NCBI RefSeq assembly: GCF_018131075.1
Contig: NZ_JAFCLS010000007.1
Coordinates: 62,001-126,000 of the forward strand
DNA from: Bradyrhizobium sp. JYMT SZCCT0428
GTDB lineage: Bacteria; Pseudomonadota; Alphaproteobacteria; Rhizobiales; Xanthobacteraceae
Length of the DNA: 64,000 bases
Direction: 5' to 3'
The position numbers and the translations under genes are program-made. The notes beneath the pieces were generated by a model that saw only the letters and a program-made list of their open reading frames with translations, was not told the origin of the DNA and ran no database searches. This document shows positions 1 to 11,211 of this stretch, piece after piece. Numbering within the stretch: the stretch's first letter is position 1; each line of letters begins with the position of its first letter.

Positions 1-1
1 G

Positions 2-754
2 AACGGCGTCCGCCGCTATCCCTGCTTCGAACGCGACGGGTTGATCTTCGTATGGCCCGGCACAGGGCCTGCCGCCGCCCCCTTGGTGCAAATCGGCGCA
101 AGCGCTGACGCCGCCTACAAGACCCGGCGGTTCGGCAAGCTCGTCGCCTGCCACTACACTTTCATGCATGAGAACTTGATGGACATGAACCATCAGTTCC
201 TGCATCGGCGCACCACCGGCAAGGTCGTGCCGCGCTATCTCGGCAGCCGCGCCGGCGAGCGCTGGATGGAAGTCGATTACAGCTTTGCCCGGCCCGGTGA
301 GAAGCCGCCCCTTGGCGAGGCCGTCATCGTCGGCGGCCTGCGCGGCCGTGCCGGCACGGCGCGCGACCTGATGACGGTGCGCACCGAGTATCCCTACCAG
401 ACCCTGCAGATGTGGACGAAGGGCGACGCACCGGTTCTCAGCGTATGGCTCGGCTACACGCCCATCGATGCCGCGCAGCGCCGTAACCGGACCTTTGTCG
501 TGCTGTCGGTGCGCAAGCCCAGAATCCCCGGCATCCTCGATCTCGGCTGGCCGGTGCTGGCCTGGTTCACCAACCGGGTCTTTTCGGAGGATTGCGAGAT
601 CGTCGAGATGGAACAGGCCGCCCACGACGCGCAAGGCGCCGACTGGAACAGGGAAGTGTTTCCACCGATCCACGCGCTGCGGAAACTGCTGCGGGAGTGC
701 GGGGAGCCTGGAAGTAGCCCGGATGGAGCGAAGCGAAATCCGGGACGCACGTGA
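2..754 (+). CDS. Rieske-type aromatic ring-hydroxylating oxygenase, catalytic subunit (5' end cut by window)
   Basis: The reading frame is open from base 2, so the gene begins before the window and the N-terminal Rieske [2Fe-2S] domain is mostly missing. The first visible residues (NGVRRYPCFERDG, then LIFVWPG) match the end of the Rieske domain of oxygenase alpha subunits. The stretch ENLMDMNHQFLH holds the family's mononuclear iron ligands in the D-x2-H-x4-H arrangement. These enzymes use electrons from a reductase partner to oxidise aromatic or O-methyl substrates; no partner lies in the window, so the substrate is unknown. The last roughly dozen codons and the stop lie in a palindromic repeat, so the native C terminus may have been altered. 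The family is clear; the specificity is not. Confidence 0.85.
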   Translation, partial: NGVRRYPCFERDGLIFVWPGTGPAAAPLVQIGASADAAYKTRRFGKLVACHYTFMHENLMDMNHQFLHRRTTGKVVPRYLGSRAGERWMEVDYSFARPGEKPPLGEAVIVGGLRGRAGTARDLMTVRTEYPYQTLQMWTKGDAPVLSVWLGYTPIDAAQRRNRTFVVLSVRKPRIPGILDLGWPVLAWFTNRVFSEDCEIVEMEQAAHDAQGADWNREVFPPIHALRKLLRECGEPGSSPDGAKRNPGRT

Positions 755-797
755 CATCGCGGCATGCCCCGGATTTCGCTTCGCTCCATCGGGCTAC
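714..797. repeat. Long inverted repeat overlapping the 3' end of the oxygenase gene
   Basis: The arms at 714-744 and 768-797 are reverse complements apart from one base missing from the right arm, separated by a short loop. The element begins inside the oxygenase reading frame and supplies its stop codon. It looks like one of the mobile palindromic intergenic elements typical of Bradyrhizobium-type genomes. A role as a transcript-end hairpin is an inference. Confidence 0.8.
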
Positions 798-844
798 AGC
801 CTGCGCCGCTCAACTTCCCCGGCGCAGGGCCGGGACGCCACCAT

Positions 845-875
845 AAAAAAACGCGGCGTCACCGCCGCGTTTTCT
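845..875 (-). terminator. Rho-independent terminator of ftsH
   Basis: An 8-bp G+C-rich stem (851-858 with 863-870) has a 4-base loop and is followed on the minus strand by a run of T. It lies 20-50 bases after the ftsH stop codon. T residues on the plus-strand side mean it could act in both directions. Confidence 0.8.
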
Positions 876-894
876 ATTCCAGGTGCAAACCCAG

Positions 895-2817
<1,923 letters not shown>

Positions 2818-3084
2818 CGATCTTCCTTCGTGGCCGCGCGGATCGCGGCCTTATGTCCTTGGCAGTAAACCTTGGGTCGTCCTAGAGCAGTCAGGCGAGA
2901 ATCCCCGGAGCACTGCTTACAATCTAGGTGGCGCCCGGGTCGATGCCAAGGGAACCACGCAGGACTATTTAGCGCATCTTAACGGGATTCCCGGTCAAAT
3001 AATGGCGTAAAATTCAGCGTTTTTCGGGGGTGGTTAAGACTCCACACCAGTTTATGACGGGATATCAAGGTTTAGGCTTGCCTC

Positions 3085-4113
3085 TCATGCCGGCCTGCGA
3101 CGACGCGGAGGAGCCGGCTCGACGTGAATCCGGCCTCCAATGAAGCTGATTGCGGCGCCCGCGAGGGTCTGCTTCAACCTCGGCTGGCCTTCCGATACCG
3201 CCCGATCCAGCGCCGTCAGCAGGACCTCGACCTTGCCGAGTTCCGCAGGCCCCTCATGACCGACGCGGTCGATGGCCCGCATCAGCAGCCGAAGCCGGAT
3301 TTCCTCAGGCAGACCCGCAAAGGCTGACGCATCGAAGCCAAAACGCGCGGCGTCATGGCGATCCCTCAGCGCCAGATAGCGCTCGGCGCCATCGACCAGC
3401 ACTTCCAGCGCAGCATTGGCCCGCGCCAGCCGCGACGCCAGCCGCGCCAGGATTCTGGCATCGCCGCCCTCTTCCGCCAGCGCCGGCATCAGCGCACGTA
3501 ACCGAGGCCGCGTGTAATTGACGTCGCGGTTGGTCGGATCATCGGCGAAGGCGATCCTGGCCTTGTTCAATGTCGCGATCAGTTGCGATTTCGGGACATC
3601 CAGCAACGGCCGCGCCAGCCACACGCCGTCGCGCTCCGATTGCCGCGCCATCGCCGCCAGACCGGCGATGCCGCTGCCACGCAGCATCCGCATCAACAAT
3701 GTCTCGGCCTGGTCATCGCGGGTATGCGCGGTGAGGATATGGGTCGCGCCACTAGCGCGCGCTGCCTGCGCCAGCAGGCGATAGCGCGCGGTGCGCGCCG
3801 CGGCCGGCACACCCGTGTTCGGCTTGGCGCCATGCCAGCGCAGCGTGCGATGGGGCAGATCAAGATGCCTGGCGAGCTTTTTGGCGTCACGCGCCTCGCG
3901 CGCGGCTTCATGCCGCAAGCCGTGATCGACGGTCACCGCGATCAATCGCGGCCCGCGCTTCAAGGCACGGCGCCAGCGCGCGGCGAGCCACATCAGGGCG
4001 ATGGAATCAGGTCCGCCGGAAACGGCAAGCACGATCGCGGGCGCAGCTTTCCAGTCGGCGAACAGAAGTTTCGCCTGGCTCGCCGTGATCGCGGAATGGT
4101 CGTCCTCTGCCAT
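3085..4113 (-). CDS. tilS: tRNA(Ile)-lysidine synthetase TilS
   Basis: TilS joins lysine to C34 of the CAU-anticodon tRNA-Ile, using ATP, so that the tRNA reads AUA codons. It is normally essential. The PP-loop ATP-pyrophosphatase motif SGGPDS lies at residues 32-37, followed by the TVDHGLR and HTRDDQAETLLMR segments typical of the N-terminal catalytic domain. At 342 residues it is shorter than the E. coli enzyme and lacks much of the C-terminal tRNA-binding extension, as is common in alphaproteobacteria. It sits between cpoB and ftsH, 72 bases after cpoB, which is a frequent rhizobial order. Confidence 0.95.
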   Translation of the reverse strand: MAEDDHSAITASQAKLLFADWKAAPAIVLAVSGGPDSIALMWLAARWRRALKRGPRLIAVTVDHGLRHEAAREARDAKKLARHLDLPHRTLRWHGAKPNTGVPAAARTARYRLLAQAARASGATHILTAHTRDDQAETLLMRMLRGSGIAGLAAMARQSERDGVWLARPLLDVPKSQLIATLNKARIAFADDPTNRDVNYTRPRLRALMPALAEEGGDARILARLASRLARANAALEVLVDGAERYLALRDRHDAARFGFDASAFAGLPEEIRLRLLMRAIDRVGHEGPAELGKVEVLLTALDRAVSEGQPRLKQTLAGAAISFIGGRIHVEPAPPRRRRPA

Positions 4114-4185
4114 GGGCCGACCATAGCGTTTTCAAGCGAGGGCTGTCCCGCACTTGATGCAGATTCAGGCCGAACGAGCGAATGC

Positions 4186-5277
4186 TCAGCACTTCACCCG
4201 CTTCTGCTCACGGTCCACGGCGGCCTTCACGCCGGCCGAGGCGCGCGGATATTTCCGCGTCACTTCGCCGAGCGCGGCGCAGGCCGCTTCCTTTTCCTTC
4301 AGCGCCGCCAGCGACTGGCCGAGCCGCAGCAGGGAATCCGGCGCCTTTGCGGACTTGTCGAACTTGGTGGTCACGCCGAGAAAGGCTTCCGCAGCGTCGC
4401 GATATTGCTGGCGCTGGAAGTAGCTTTCGCCAAGCCAATATTGCGAATCCGCGATCAGAGGATCGCTCGGATATTTCTGCGCGAAATTTTTCATGGTCTC
4501 TTCGGCGAGCGCGTAATCCTTGCGCTGCATGTAGCCGATGCCGAGATCGAACTCGTCCTTGGGCGTGGCCGAAGGCGGCAGCGTCGTCAGCGCGGCGCTG
4601 GCGCCGGGCGCACGAACGGGCGGCGGCGCGCCGCCGGGATCGCGCGGGCTGGTCGCGCCGAGGTCGAGCGGCTCGCCCCGTCCGCGGCCGCCGGGAGCCC
4701 CGACCGGCGCGTCGTTGGCAACCGGCAACTGACCGCCGCCGAGCGCGCGCGGCGCGCCGGGAGCGTTCGGATTCTGGTTGGGATCGAAGGCGTCGCCGCG
4801 GCGGCGGCCGGTCGCCGGCGCTGCTGCCTGTTCCTGCATGATCGGCGGCGGTGCCGCGATCTGCGGCTGCTCATAGGTCGGCTGCGCCTGCGGATAGCCC
4901 TGCTGCGCCTGGGGTTGCCGGGCGGGCGGATAGGCCTGGACCGGGGGCGGCACCGCGGCCACGCTGGGCTGGGCCGCCGGAGGCTGACCGGCAGGCGCTA
5001 CCGCCGCACCGCCACCGAGCTGCCGCAGGCGCTCCTCGAGCTGGCGGTTACGATATTGCAGTTCCTCGTTCTGCCCGGTGAGCTGCCGCAGCTGGTTCTC
5101 GAGCCGCTGGATCCGCATATCCGCGTCGGCGTCGTCGGATTGCGCCTGGACCGGCGGGGAGCTTTGCGGAGAAGAGGACCACGGGAACGATATCTGTGCG
5201 AAGGAGGCCTGCGAAGACAGTGAGAGCATCGCGGCAATCGCCACGGCGCTGATCGAATTGAGAAACCTGAATGACAT
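4186..5277 (-). CDS. cpoB: Tol-Pal associated periplasmic TPR protein CpoB/YbgF
   Basis: CpoB links the Tol-Pal machinery with peptidoglycan synthesis during outer-membrane constriction. The chosen ATG at 5277 begins a classic signal peptide (MSFRFLNSISAVAIAAM, then a small-residue cleavage region ending SFA-Q), with a weak purine-rich ribosome site; the frame is open further upstream but that part is not signal-like. The mature protein has a coiled-coil segment (RIQRLENQLRQLTGQ and following), a Pro/Gln/Gly-rich linker and three C-terminal TPR-like repeats (from about FDLGIGYMQRKDYALAE). It lies directly downstream of pal, as in other Tol-Pal operons. Confidence 0.93.
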   Translation of the reverse strand: MSFRFLNSISAVAIAAMLSLSSQASFAQISFPWSSSPQSSPPVQAQSDDADADMRIQRLENQLRQLTGQNEELQYRNRQLEERLRQLGGGAAVAPAGQPPAAQPSVAAVPPPVQAYPPARQPQAQQGYPQAQPTYEQPQIAAPPPIMQEQAAAPATGRRRGDAFDPNQNPNAPGAPRALGGGQLPVANDAPVGAPGGRGRGEPLDLGATSPRDPGGAPPPVRAPGASAALTTLPPSATPKDEFDLGIGYMQRKDYALAEETMKNFAQKYPSDPLIADSQYWLGESYFQRQQYRDAAEAFLGVTTKFDKSAKAPDSLLRLGQSLAALKEKEAACAALGEVTRKYPRASAGVKAAVDREQKRVKC

Positions 5278-5570
5278 TTTGCCCTGACGACGAAAATTCG
5301 GCGTGACATCGAAAGCCGAACACATTGAGAGAGGGAGTACGCCAGAATTGTGACTGGCGTTTCCGAATCCGGAAGCCGGATTTCGGTATGGTTTAGTATC
5401 AGCTTCAAAACAAGCAAGCGGCTTGGTCGGCGGGCCGTTCATCAGCGGAAGGGGTCAGGCCTTTGCACGCACCCGTGAACGGGGTGCGGCCTATTCTTCG
5501 ACGTCGAAGGCGCGAAACTGGCGCTCGACGGAGCGGACGCTGGCCGTCATTCGCGGCTTCATCATGCGCC

Positions 5571-5600
5571 CAAAATAGAACCGGCGCCCAAGGGCGCCGG
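5571..5600 (-). terminator. Stem-loop after pal, probable terminator or attenuator
   Basis: A perfect 9-bp stem (5581-5589 with 5592-5600) with a 2-base gap lies 27 bases after the pal stop. It is followed on the minus strand by a U-rich tract interrupted by C and A. It may reduce read-through from pal into cpoB. Confidence 0.6.
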
Positions 5601-5626
5601 CTGTGAAATTCGGAAGTCGCAGTCGC

Positions 5627-6118
5627 TCAGGCGCCGGCGTTCAGCACCGTGACCGCGCGGCGGTTCTGCGACCAGCAGGAGATGTCGTTACACACCGCAA
5701 CCGGGCGTTCCTTACCGTAGGAGATCGTGCGCATGCGGTTCGGATCGACGCCGCGCGAGGCGAGATAGCTCCGTACCGACTGGGCGCGCCGTGCACCGAG
5801 CGCGATGTTGTATTCGCGGGTGCCGCGCTCGTCCGCATGGCCTTCGATGGTGAAGGAATAGCGGTTGTAGGTCTGCAGCCACTGCGCCTGCTTTTCCAGG
5901 GTCGCGATTGCCTGCGGGCTGAGCTCGGTCTGGTCGCTCTCGAAGAACACGCGGTCGCCGACATTGACCACGAAGTCCTGCTGGCTGCCCGGGGTCGCCG
6001 CACTCGCCATCGCCCCCTCGGCGCCGACGTTCTTGTTGGCGCAAGCGCCCATCGACAGGGCCACCGCGAGTATCGCGGCCAGTTTTAATCCCTGGAGGAT
6101 GCGCATCTGATGTTTCAT
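5627..6118 (-). CDS. pal: Peptidoglycan-associated lipoprotein Pal
   Basis: Pal is an outer-membrane lipoprotein that binds meso-diaminopimelate in peptidoglycan and is recruited to the division site by TolB and TolQRA. The ATG at 6118 follows a strong GGAGG site. The signal peptide ends in a lipobox-like SMGAC, putting the lipidated cysteine at residue 26. The C-terminal OmpA-like domain contains the diagnostic GHADERGTREYNIALGARRA segment. At 163 residues it is a normal size. In this window it is separated from tolB by two unrelated genes (6410-9620), and its 291-bp upstream gap probably holds its own promoter. Confidence 0.96.
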   Translation of the reverse strand: MKHQMRILQGLKLAAILAVALSMGACANKNVGAEGAMASAATPGSQQDFVVNVGDRVFFESDQTELSPQAIATLEKQAQWLQTYNRYSFTIEGHADERGTREYNIALGARRAQSVRSYLASRGVDPNRMRTISYGKERPVAVCNDISCWSQNRRAVTVLNAGA

Positions 6119-6409
6119 TCCGGAGCCTCCACGCTCACGTTTTCCGACTGTTATCCGGTCTACAGGGCGATGGTTAAGCGAACGTTCCGTCAACCTTGAT
6201 GGAACCTTGCCAGACCCGATCAAATGCCGACAAACCGTGAAAAGCGCCCACGATGGTTAATGGTTTGTAAATGTGGCGCGACGGTGAAGGCAAGTGGCGC
6301 TGAGGCCGGAATCATCGCTTGGGCGCTCGGCACCAGGCGGTTTGTGCGCGGATTGGGCGGCCCCCTGCCGGCGAACAGGCAAATTCGGGGCGATTCCGGC
6401 CCGGCAGCT

Positions 6410-7156
6410 TCAGGAACTGGGAACGATCGAGGCTCGCTCGAAGGTCGATATTTCGGTTTCCTGGAAGGAGTGGGGCGCGCGCTGGAACAGCATCCGCCGC
6501 TCGAATGCACTTGAGCGCATGATCGGAAACCGGGTCATGACGTGTTCCCGCACGGCGCGGAAATCGGACGCCATCAATGCCACCTTTGCCAATGCGTTCG
6601 GAAACTGGCGCGGGTCGGCGATGGTCTCGTTAAGAAAGACCCGGCGATAAAACGACTGGTGCGCCGGGCGAACGAGCGCGAGCCCGGTATCGGCGTTGAA
6701 ATACTCGCATGCCAGATAGGCCAGCCGCACTGTCAGATAAGGAAGCTCCGGGAAACGCTGGGCTTTATCCGGATCTGCAACGAAACGGGCCGGATCGATG
6801 AAAACTTCGCCGCGATCGAGGCGCGGGTGAAGAACATCGCCGAACAAATCGGTCGTGCAGGACATCCGCTGTTCGGAGGTCAGGACGTGGAGACGGATAG
6901 AGCTATAAAGCTCTCCGTCAACATAGATCCCGAACGTCCAGGCATTGGGCGCATCGTCGTAGCGATCACTGTAGCGCTCGGTCCCTGACGGCGGAATTAA
7001 ATTGCCGTGCGTGTAGGCCCGGTAGCGCATCAAATAGAGCTGGTCCTTCGCCTCAGGCGTTTCGATGGGTCGGTAATCGACGCGGTCAAACAGCGCTCCT
7101 CCCCGAACAGCGAACGAAGCGCGCGGTTCGGCTCCGGATTTCATCTCGTACTCCAT
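6410..7156 (-). CDS. FeeM-like N-acyl amino acid synthase / GNAT-fold acyltransferase
   Basis: The protein (about 248 residues) resembles the N-acyl amino acid synthase FeeM and LuxI-type autoinducer synthases, which move acyl chains from acyl-carrier protein to an amine. Visible features are the early YLMRYRAYTHGNLI segment, the SSIRLHV strand, RGEVFIDPARFV, and PYLTVRLAYLACEYFNADTGLA, the positions where FeeM-type proteins keep conserved acidic and aromatic residues. Start choice is uncertain: ATG at 7156, or ATG at 7144, which has a well-placed GGAG. It lies between pal and a GGDEF-EAL gene, inside what is usually an unbroken Tol-Pal operon. The product and acyl donor are unknown; the fold is more certain than the activity. 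Confidence 0.65.
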   Translation of the reverse strand: MEYEMKSGAEPRASFAVRGGALFDRVDYRPIETPEAKDQLYLMRYRAYTHGNLIPPSGTERYSDRYDDAPNAWTFGIYVDGELYSSIRLHVLTSEQRMSCTTDLFGDVLHPRLDRGEVFIDPARFVADPDKAQRFPELPYLTVRLAYLACEYFNADTGLALVRPAHQSFYRRVFLNETIADPRQFPNALAKVALMASDFRAVREHVMTRFPIMRSSAFERRMLFQRAPHSFQETEISTFERASIVPSS

Positions 7157-7289
7157 CACTTCCAACAACCTCAGCGAGTACGAAAAACTTAACAGCTCCT
7201 TAACAAAATTGCAAAGCTATCGACACGTTAGGGTTAACCTTTGTAGCCGTCGCACCCGTAAAATTACGGAACAATTACGGGAAGTTGTG

Positions 7290-9620
7290 TCACGCGATCG
7301 AGCGCGACGGAACCACGACCAGCGGCTCGTCCGGCGAACGGCGGCCGTGGGAAGCATTCAGCAACTGGCGAACCCGAACCGCCGGGACCGGCCGGCTGAA
7401 CAGATAGCCTTGCGCCTCGGTCACCGTGCCATCGGTGCTGATCAATTCGAGTTGTTCGTTGGTCTCGATGCCCTCGACCACGACCGACATGCCGAGATCG
7501 GCCGAGAGCCGCGCCACGCCGCGCAGCAATGTCAGCGGACGATCGGTATCGATGCCTTCGAGGAAGGAACGGTCGATCTTCACTTTTTGCAGTGGGAAGT
7601 TGTGCAAATAGCTCAGGCTCGAATAGCCGGTGCCGAAATCGTCCAGCGAGATCCGCACGCCGAGCGAATGCAGTTGCGACAGCACATCATGCGTCAGCTG
7701 CGTGTTGCGCAACAACGAGGATTCGGTGATCTCGATTTCGAGCCGGTGCGCCGGCAGGCCGGAGACCTCGAGCGCGTAGCGAACTTCGCTCAGCACGTCG
7801 CGCTGGTGGAATTGCTGCGGCGAGAAGTTGACGGCGACGCTGACGGCCTCGGGCCACTTCATGCACTCCATGCAGGCCTTGCGCAGAATCCAGCGGCCGA
7901 GATCGACGATCAGGCCCATATCCTCGGCGACCGGAATGATATCGATCGGCGACACGGTGCCGCGGACCGGATGATTCCAGCGCAGCAGCGCCTCGCAGGT
8001 CGCGATCTTGCCGGACTTGATATTGACCAGCGGCTGATAGAACAGCTCGAACTCCTCGTTCGCCAGCGCCTTGCGCAGGTCGAGTTCAAGGATGCGGCGC
8101 GCTTCGACGGTTTGGGCCATCTCGTCGCGGAAGAAGCAGAAGGTGCCGCGGCCGTCGGCCTTGGCGCGGTACAGCGCCATGTCGGCATTCTTCAGCAGCG
8201 TATCCGCGCTGACGCCGGCAGAGGTCATGGCGATGCCGACGCTGGCGCCGATCTCGACCAGATGATTGTCGATCTTGTAGCGCTCGCTCAGGCGGTCGAC
8301 GATGCGCCGGGCGAGGCCTGCCGCGTCCTCGTGGGAGTGGATGTCCTGCTGGAACACCACGAATTCGTCGCCGCCAAACCGCGCCACGAAGTCCTCGGGA
8401 CGCAACATCTCGCGCAGCCGGCCGGCAACCGCGCACAACAACTGGTCGCCGCAGGGATGACCCAGCGTGTCATTGACCTGCTTGAATTGATCGAGGTCGA
8501 CGAACAGCAGCGCCGACAGCCTGTCGGCGCCTTGCTGAATGGCCAGCAGGCGCCCGATTTCGTCGCGGAAATTGACCCGGTTGGGAAGCTCGGTGAGTTC
8601 GTCGTAACGCGCGAGATGGCTGATCTTGGCTTCCGCGTCGCGCCGCTCGGTGATGTCTTCGAGCAAGACCACCGCGCCTCCGCCCGCCATCGGCTGGAAC
8701 GTCCATGACAGGGACCGGTTGCGCGTGAAGTCGGGATCGGTCGTGATCATGTCCCGCGCCTGCGAGCTCTCGATTTCCGACAGGATCATGCTGCCGCTCG
8801 CGTTCGAAATCGAACCAGAGGCGACGCAGGCTGCAATAATATCGGACGCACTGGCGCCACCCTGCACCAAAGCGTCAGGCAGGTTCATCATCTCGCTGAA
8901 GCGGTGGTTCATGACCGCAAGGCGACCGTCAGCGCCGAACATGCACAGCCCGTGCGGCATGTTGTTCAACGCGGTGTCGAACTGGCCGGCCAGCGCCGCC
9001 TCGCGCTCGCGCGCCATCAGCGCCTGCATGAATATTCTGTGCAGATTGGCCGAAATTTGTATGACCGCCACGAGAAATGCGGCGCACAGGACCGACATGG
9101 CCATGTAATAGGGCGTGCCCCGCAATGCCAGCGCGATGACCGTTGAACCGAAGCAAAGGTAAGCCTGCAGCTGGAATATCCATTGCCGTCCATAGGCCCT
9201 GCCCGCACCGCCCGCCACGAAGCCGGTGGTGGTGGACAGACAAATCATATGGGCCACGGCGTCGTCAGAGACCAACAGCGTGGTGCAGCACCAGATGCCG
9301 ACCGCGGCGGCCTGGATGATCGCCCCGATCTGATGCCGGCCCTTCCAGCGCGCAGCTTCATCGGCGGTCAGCGTCGCTTTGCGTGTATCGTAGCGCCGCA
9401 AGTCGAACGCCCGGAGGGCGGCGGCGAAGATCAGAAGCGCGACACACGCCCAGATCAGCGGTTCTCCCGTCTTCAGCGCGGTCACGGCCGCCGCAACGGC
9501 GCCGAAGAAAAGACCCGTGAGCAGCGGAGCGCGAGTTTCGAACAGCGAATCGATCAGCGCCGCGCGAAGATACGGCGACATCTTCTGATCGGACTCTCCG
9601 TTCTGGTTTGCGAGCTGCAT
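7290..9620 (-). CDS. Membrane-bound PAS-GGDEF-EAL protein (cyclic-di-GMP turnover)
   Basis: This 776-residue protein should make and/or break cyclic-di-GMP at the inner membrane. Its order is an N-terminal hydrophobic region with several membrane segments (about residues 30-190), a PAS-like sensor region (about 210-325), GGDEF domain and EAL domain. The active-site GGDEF lies at 416-420, with a product-binding RxxD (I-site) at 407-410. The EAL motif is intact (EALLRW at 543-548), as is the later DDFGTGYSSL metal-binding loop, so both activities are possible. It is embedded between tolB and the FeeM-like gene on the same strand; control of envelope or motile-to-sessile behaviour is an inference from this position. 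Confidence 0.92.
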   Translation of the reverse strand: MQLANQNGESDQKMSPYLRAALIDSLFETRAPLLTGLFFGAVAAAVTALKTGEPLIWACVALLIFAAALRAFDLRRYDTRKATLTADEAARWKGRHQIGAIIQAAAVGIWCCTTLLVSDDAVAHMICLSTTTGFVAGGAGRAYGRQWIFQLQAYLCFGSTVIALALRGTPYYMAMSVLCAAFLVAVIQISANLHRIFMQALMAREREAALAGQFDTALNNMPHGLCMFGADGRLAVMNHRFSEMMNLPDALVQGGASASDIIAACVASGSISNASGSMILSEIESSQARDMITTDPDFTRNRSLSWTFQPMAGGGAVVLLEDITERRDAEAKISHLARYDELTELPNRVNFRDEIGRLLAIQQGADRLSALLFVDLDQFKQVNDTLGHPCGDQLLCAVAGRLREMLRPEDFVARFGGDEFVVFQQDIHSHEDAAGLARRIVDRLSERYKIDNHLVEIGASVGIAMTSAGVSADTLLKNADMALYRAKADGRGTFCFFRDEMAQTVEARRILELDLRKALANEEFELFYQPLVNIKSGKIATCEALLRWNHPVRGTVSPIDIIPVAEDMGLIVDLGRWILRKACMECMKWPEAVSVAVNFSPQQFHQRDVLSEVRYALEVSGLPAHRLEIEITESSLLRNTQLTHDVLSQLHSLGVRISLDDFGTGYSSLSYLHNFPLQKVKIDRSFLEGIDTDRPLTLLRGVARLSADLGMSVVVEGIETNEQLELISTDGTVTEAQGYLFSRPVPAVRVRQLLNASHGRRSPDEPLVVVPSRSIA

Positions 9621-9793
9621 GTCGGGTGTACGCCGTCCTGTTCGGGTGCGTAGTCTTACCCTTTGCAGATGAAGTCTTTCTGAGGGAATATCGTTACCAA
9701 GACGTTGCTTTCGGTTTCAGGCTGTAGAAATCCGCCTGATAAATCAGCACGCTAGGCAATGTTTGCCGATTAACGCCCTAACCCATGGAGCGC

Positions 9794-11170
9794 TCAGGAC
9801 AACAGCGGAGACCATGCCGGATCGGAGGCGAAGCCGGGGGTCGGAACCCGCAACTCGTTGCGCCCGGAGATATCGACGGTGAACAATGAAGGGCCGCTGT
9901 TGCCGCCGGGCTCGCGGAAGAACATCAGAACCCGGCCGTTCGGCGCAAAAGTCGGGCCTTCGTTATGGAAGCCGGAGGTGAGAATGCGCTCGCCCGATCC
10001 ATCCGGCTTCATGATGCCGATCGCGAATTGACCACCGCCCTGCTTGGTGAAGGCGATGTAGTCGCCGCGCGGCGACCACACCGGCGTCGAATAGCTGCCC
10101 TCCTGGAACGAAATGCGTTGTGCCCCGCCGCCGGTTGCCGGCATCACATAGATCTGCGGCTTGCCGCCGCGATCGGACTCAAAGCAGATGCGGGCTCCGT
10201 CCGGCGAATAGGACGGCGAGGTGTCGATCGCCGGCGTGTCGGTCAGCCGCGTCGTCGATTTCGAGCGCAGGTCCATCACGAACAGGTTCGAATTGCCGCC
10301 CTGCTGCAGGCTCATGATGACGCGCTGGCCGTCCGGCGAGAACCGCGGCGAGAACGACATGCCCGGGAAATTACCGACGATCTCGCGCTGCCCGGTCTCG
10401 ATGTTGAACAGATAGACGCGCGGATCGCCCTGCCCGAACTCCATATAGGTGATTTCCTGAGTCGACGGCGAGAACCGCGGCGTCAGCACCAGGTCGGCGC
10501 CGCGCGTCAGATATTTCACATTGGCGCCGTCCTGATCCATCAAGGCCAGCCGTTTGACGCGGCGTTCCTTGGAGCCGCTTTCGTCGACGAACACCACGCG
10601 GCTGTCGAAGTAGCCTTTTTCGCCGGTCAGGCGCTCGTAGATCTGGTCGGAGATGATGTGGGCGATCCGCCGCCAGTATTCCGGCGAGGTGAAATATTGC
10701 TGGCCGGTGAGCTGCTGGCCGGTGTTGACGTCCCAGAGCCGGAATTCGGCCTTGAGACGGCCGTCGCCCTGCCGCGTCATGCGGCCGGTCACCAGCGCCT
10801 GCGCGTTGATGCTCTTCCAGCTCTGGAAGTTCGGCGCGGCATCGATGTTGATTACTTTCTCGATATAGGCCGCCTGATCGATCGGCGCGAACAGACCGCT
10901 GCGCTTGAGGTTGTTGGTGATGACCTGCGTGACGCCGACGCCGACCTCGGCGTCTGCCGGCGTGCCGGCGGCGAAATTCGGGATCGCGATGGGGAGCGGC
11001 GTGAATTCGCCTTCGGGCACGATGATGCGTTTCGGCGCCTGGCCGAAGGCACGCTGGCCGCCCATCAGCAGGCCCGCTGACGCCATTCCCGTAATGATCT
11101 GCCGGCGGCTCGGGCGAAACAGCATGTTCGGCAATCCATCTTTGTCAGTCATCGCTTCGACTTTGCTCAT
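9794..11170 (-). CDS. tolB: Tol-Pal system beta-propeller protein TolB
   Basis: TolB is the periplasmic beta-propeller that binds Pal and is displaced by TolA. The N-terminal domain (about residues 45-180) is followed by repeated blades with the SPDG/FSPDGQ and RLTDTP motifs of TolB/PD40 repeats. The leader contains [17 protein letters not shown], a twin-arginine-like start rather than a plain Sec signal, although the start codon itself is uncertain and lacks an obvious ribosome site. It follows tolA by 41 bp. The next gene downstream is the GGDEF-EAL gene, not pal. Confidence 0.95.
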   Translation of the reverse strand: MSKVEAMTDKDGLPNMLFRPSRRQIITGMASAGLLMGGQRAFGQAPKRIIVPEGEFTPLPIAIPNFAAGTPADAEVGVGVTQVITNNLKRSGLFAPIDQAAYIEKVINIDAAPNFQSWKSINAQALVTGRMTRQGDGRLKAEFRLWDVNTGQQLTGQQYFTSPEYWRRIAHIISDQIYERLTGEKGYFDSRVVFVDESGSKERRVKRLALMDQDGANVKYLTRGADLVLTPRFSPSTQEITYMEFGQGDPRVYLFNIETGQREIVGNFPGMSFSPRFSPDGQRVIMSLQQGGNSNLFVMDLRSKSTTRLTDTPAIDTSPSYSPDGARICFESDRGGKPQIYVMPATGGGAQRISFQEGSYSTPVWSPRGDYIAFTKQGGGQFAIGIMKPDGSGERILTSGFHNEGPTFAPNGRVLMFFREPGGNSGPSLFTVDISGRNELRVPTPGFASDPAWSPLLS

Positions 11171-11211
11171 ATCCGTGATTGCCGGGAGGTGACCACCAAA
11201 TTACAAAAGCT

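Noticed and set aside
6224-6514. Small plus-strand frame in the pal leader and FeeM-like gene end
   Set aside because: No ribosome site, overlaps the opposite-strand gene end, and no protein-like features.
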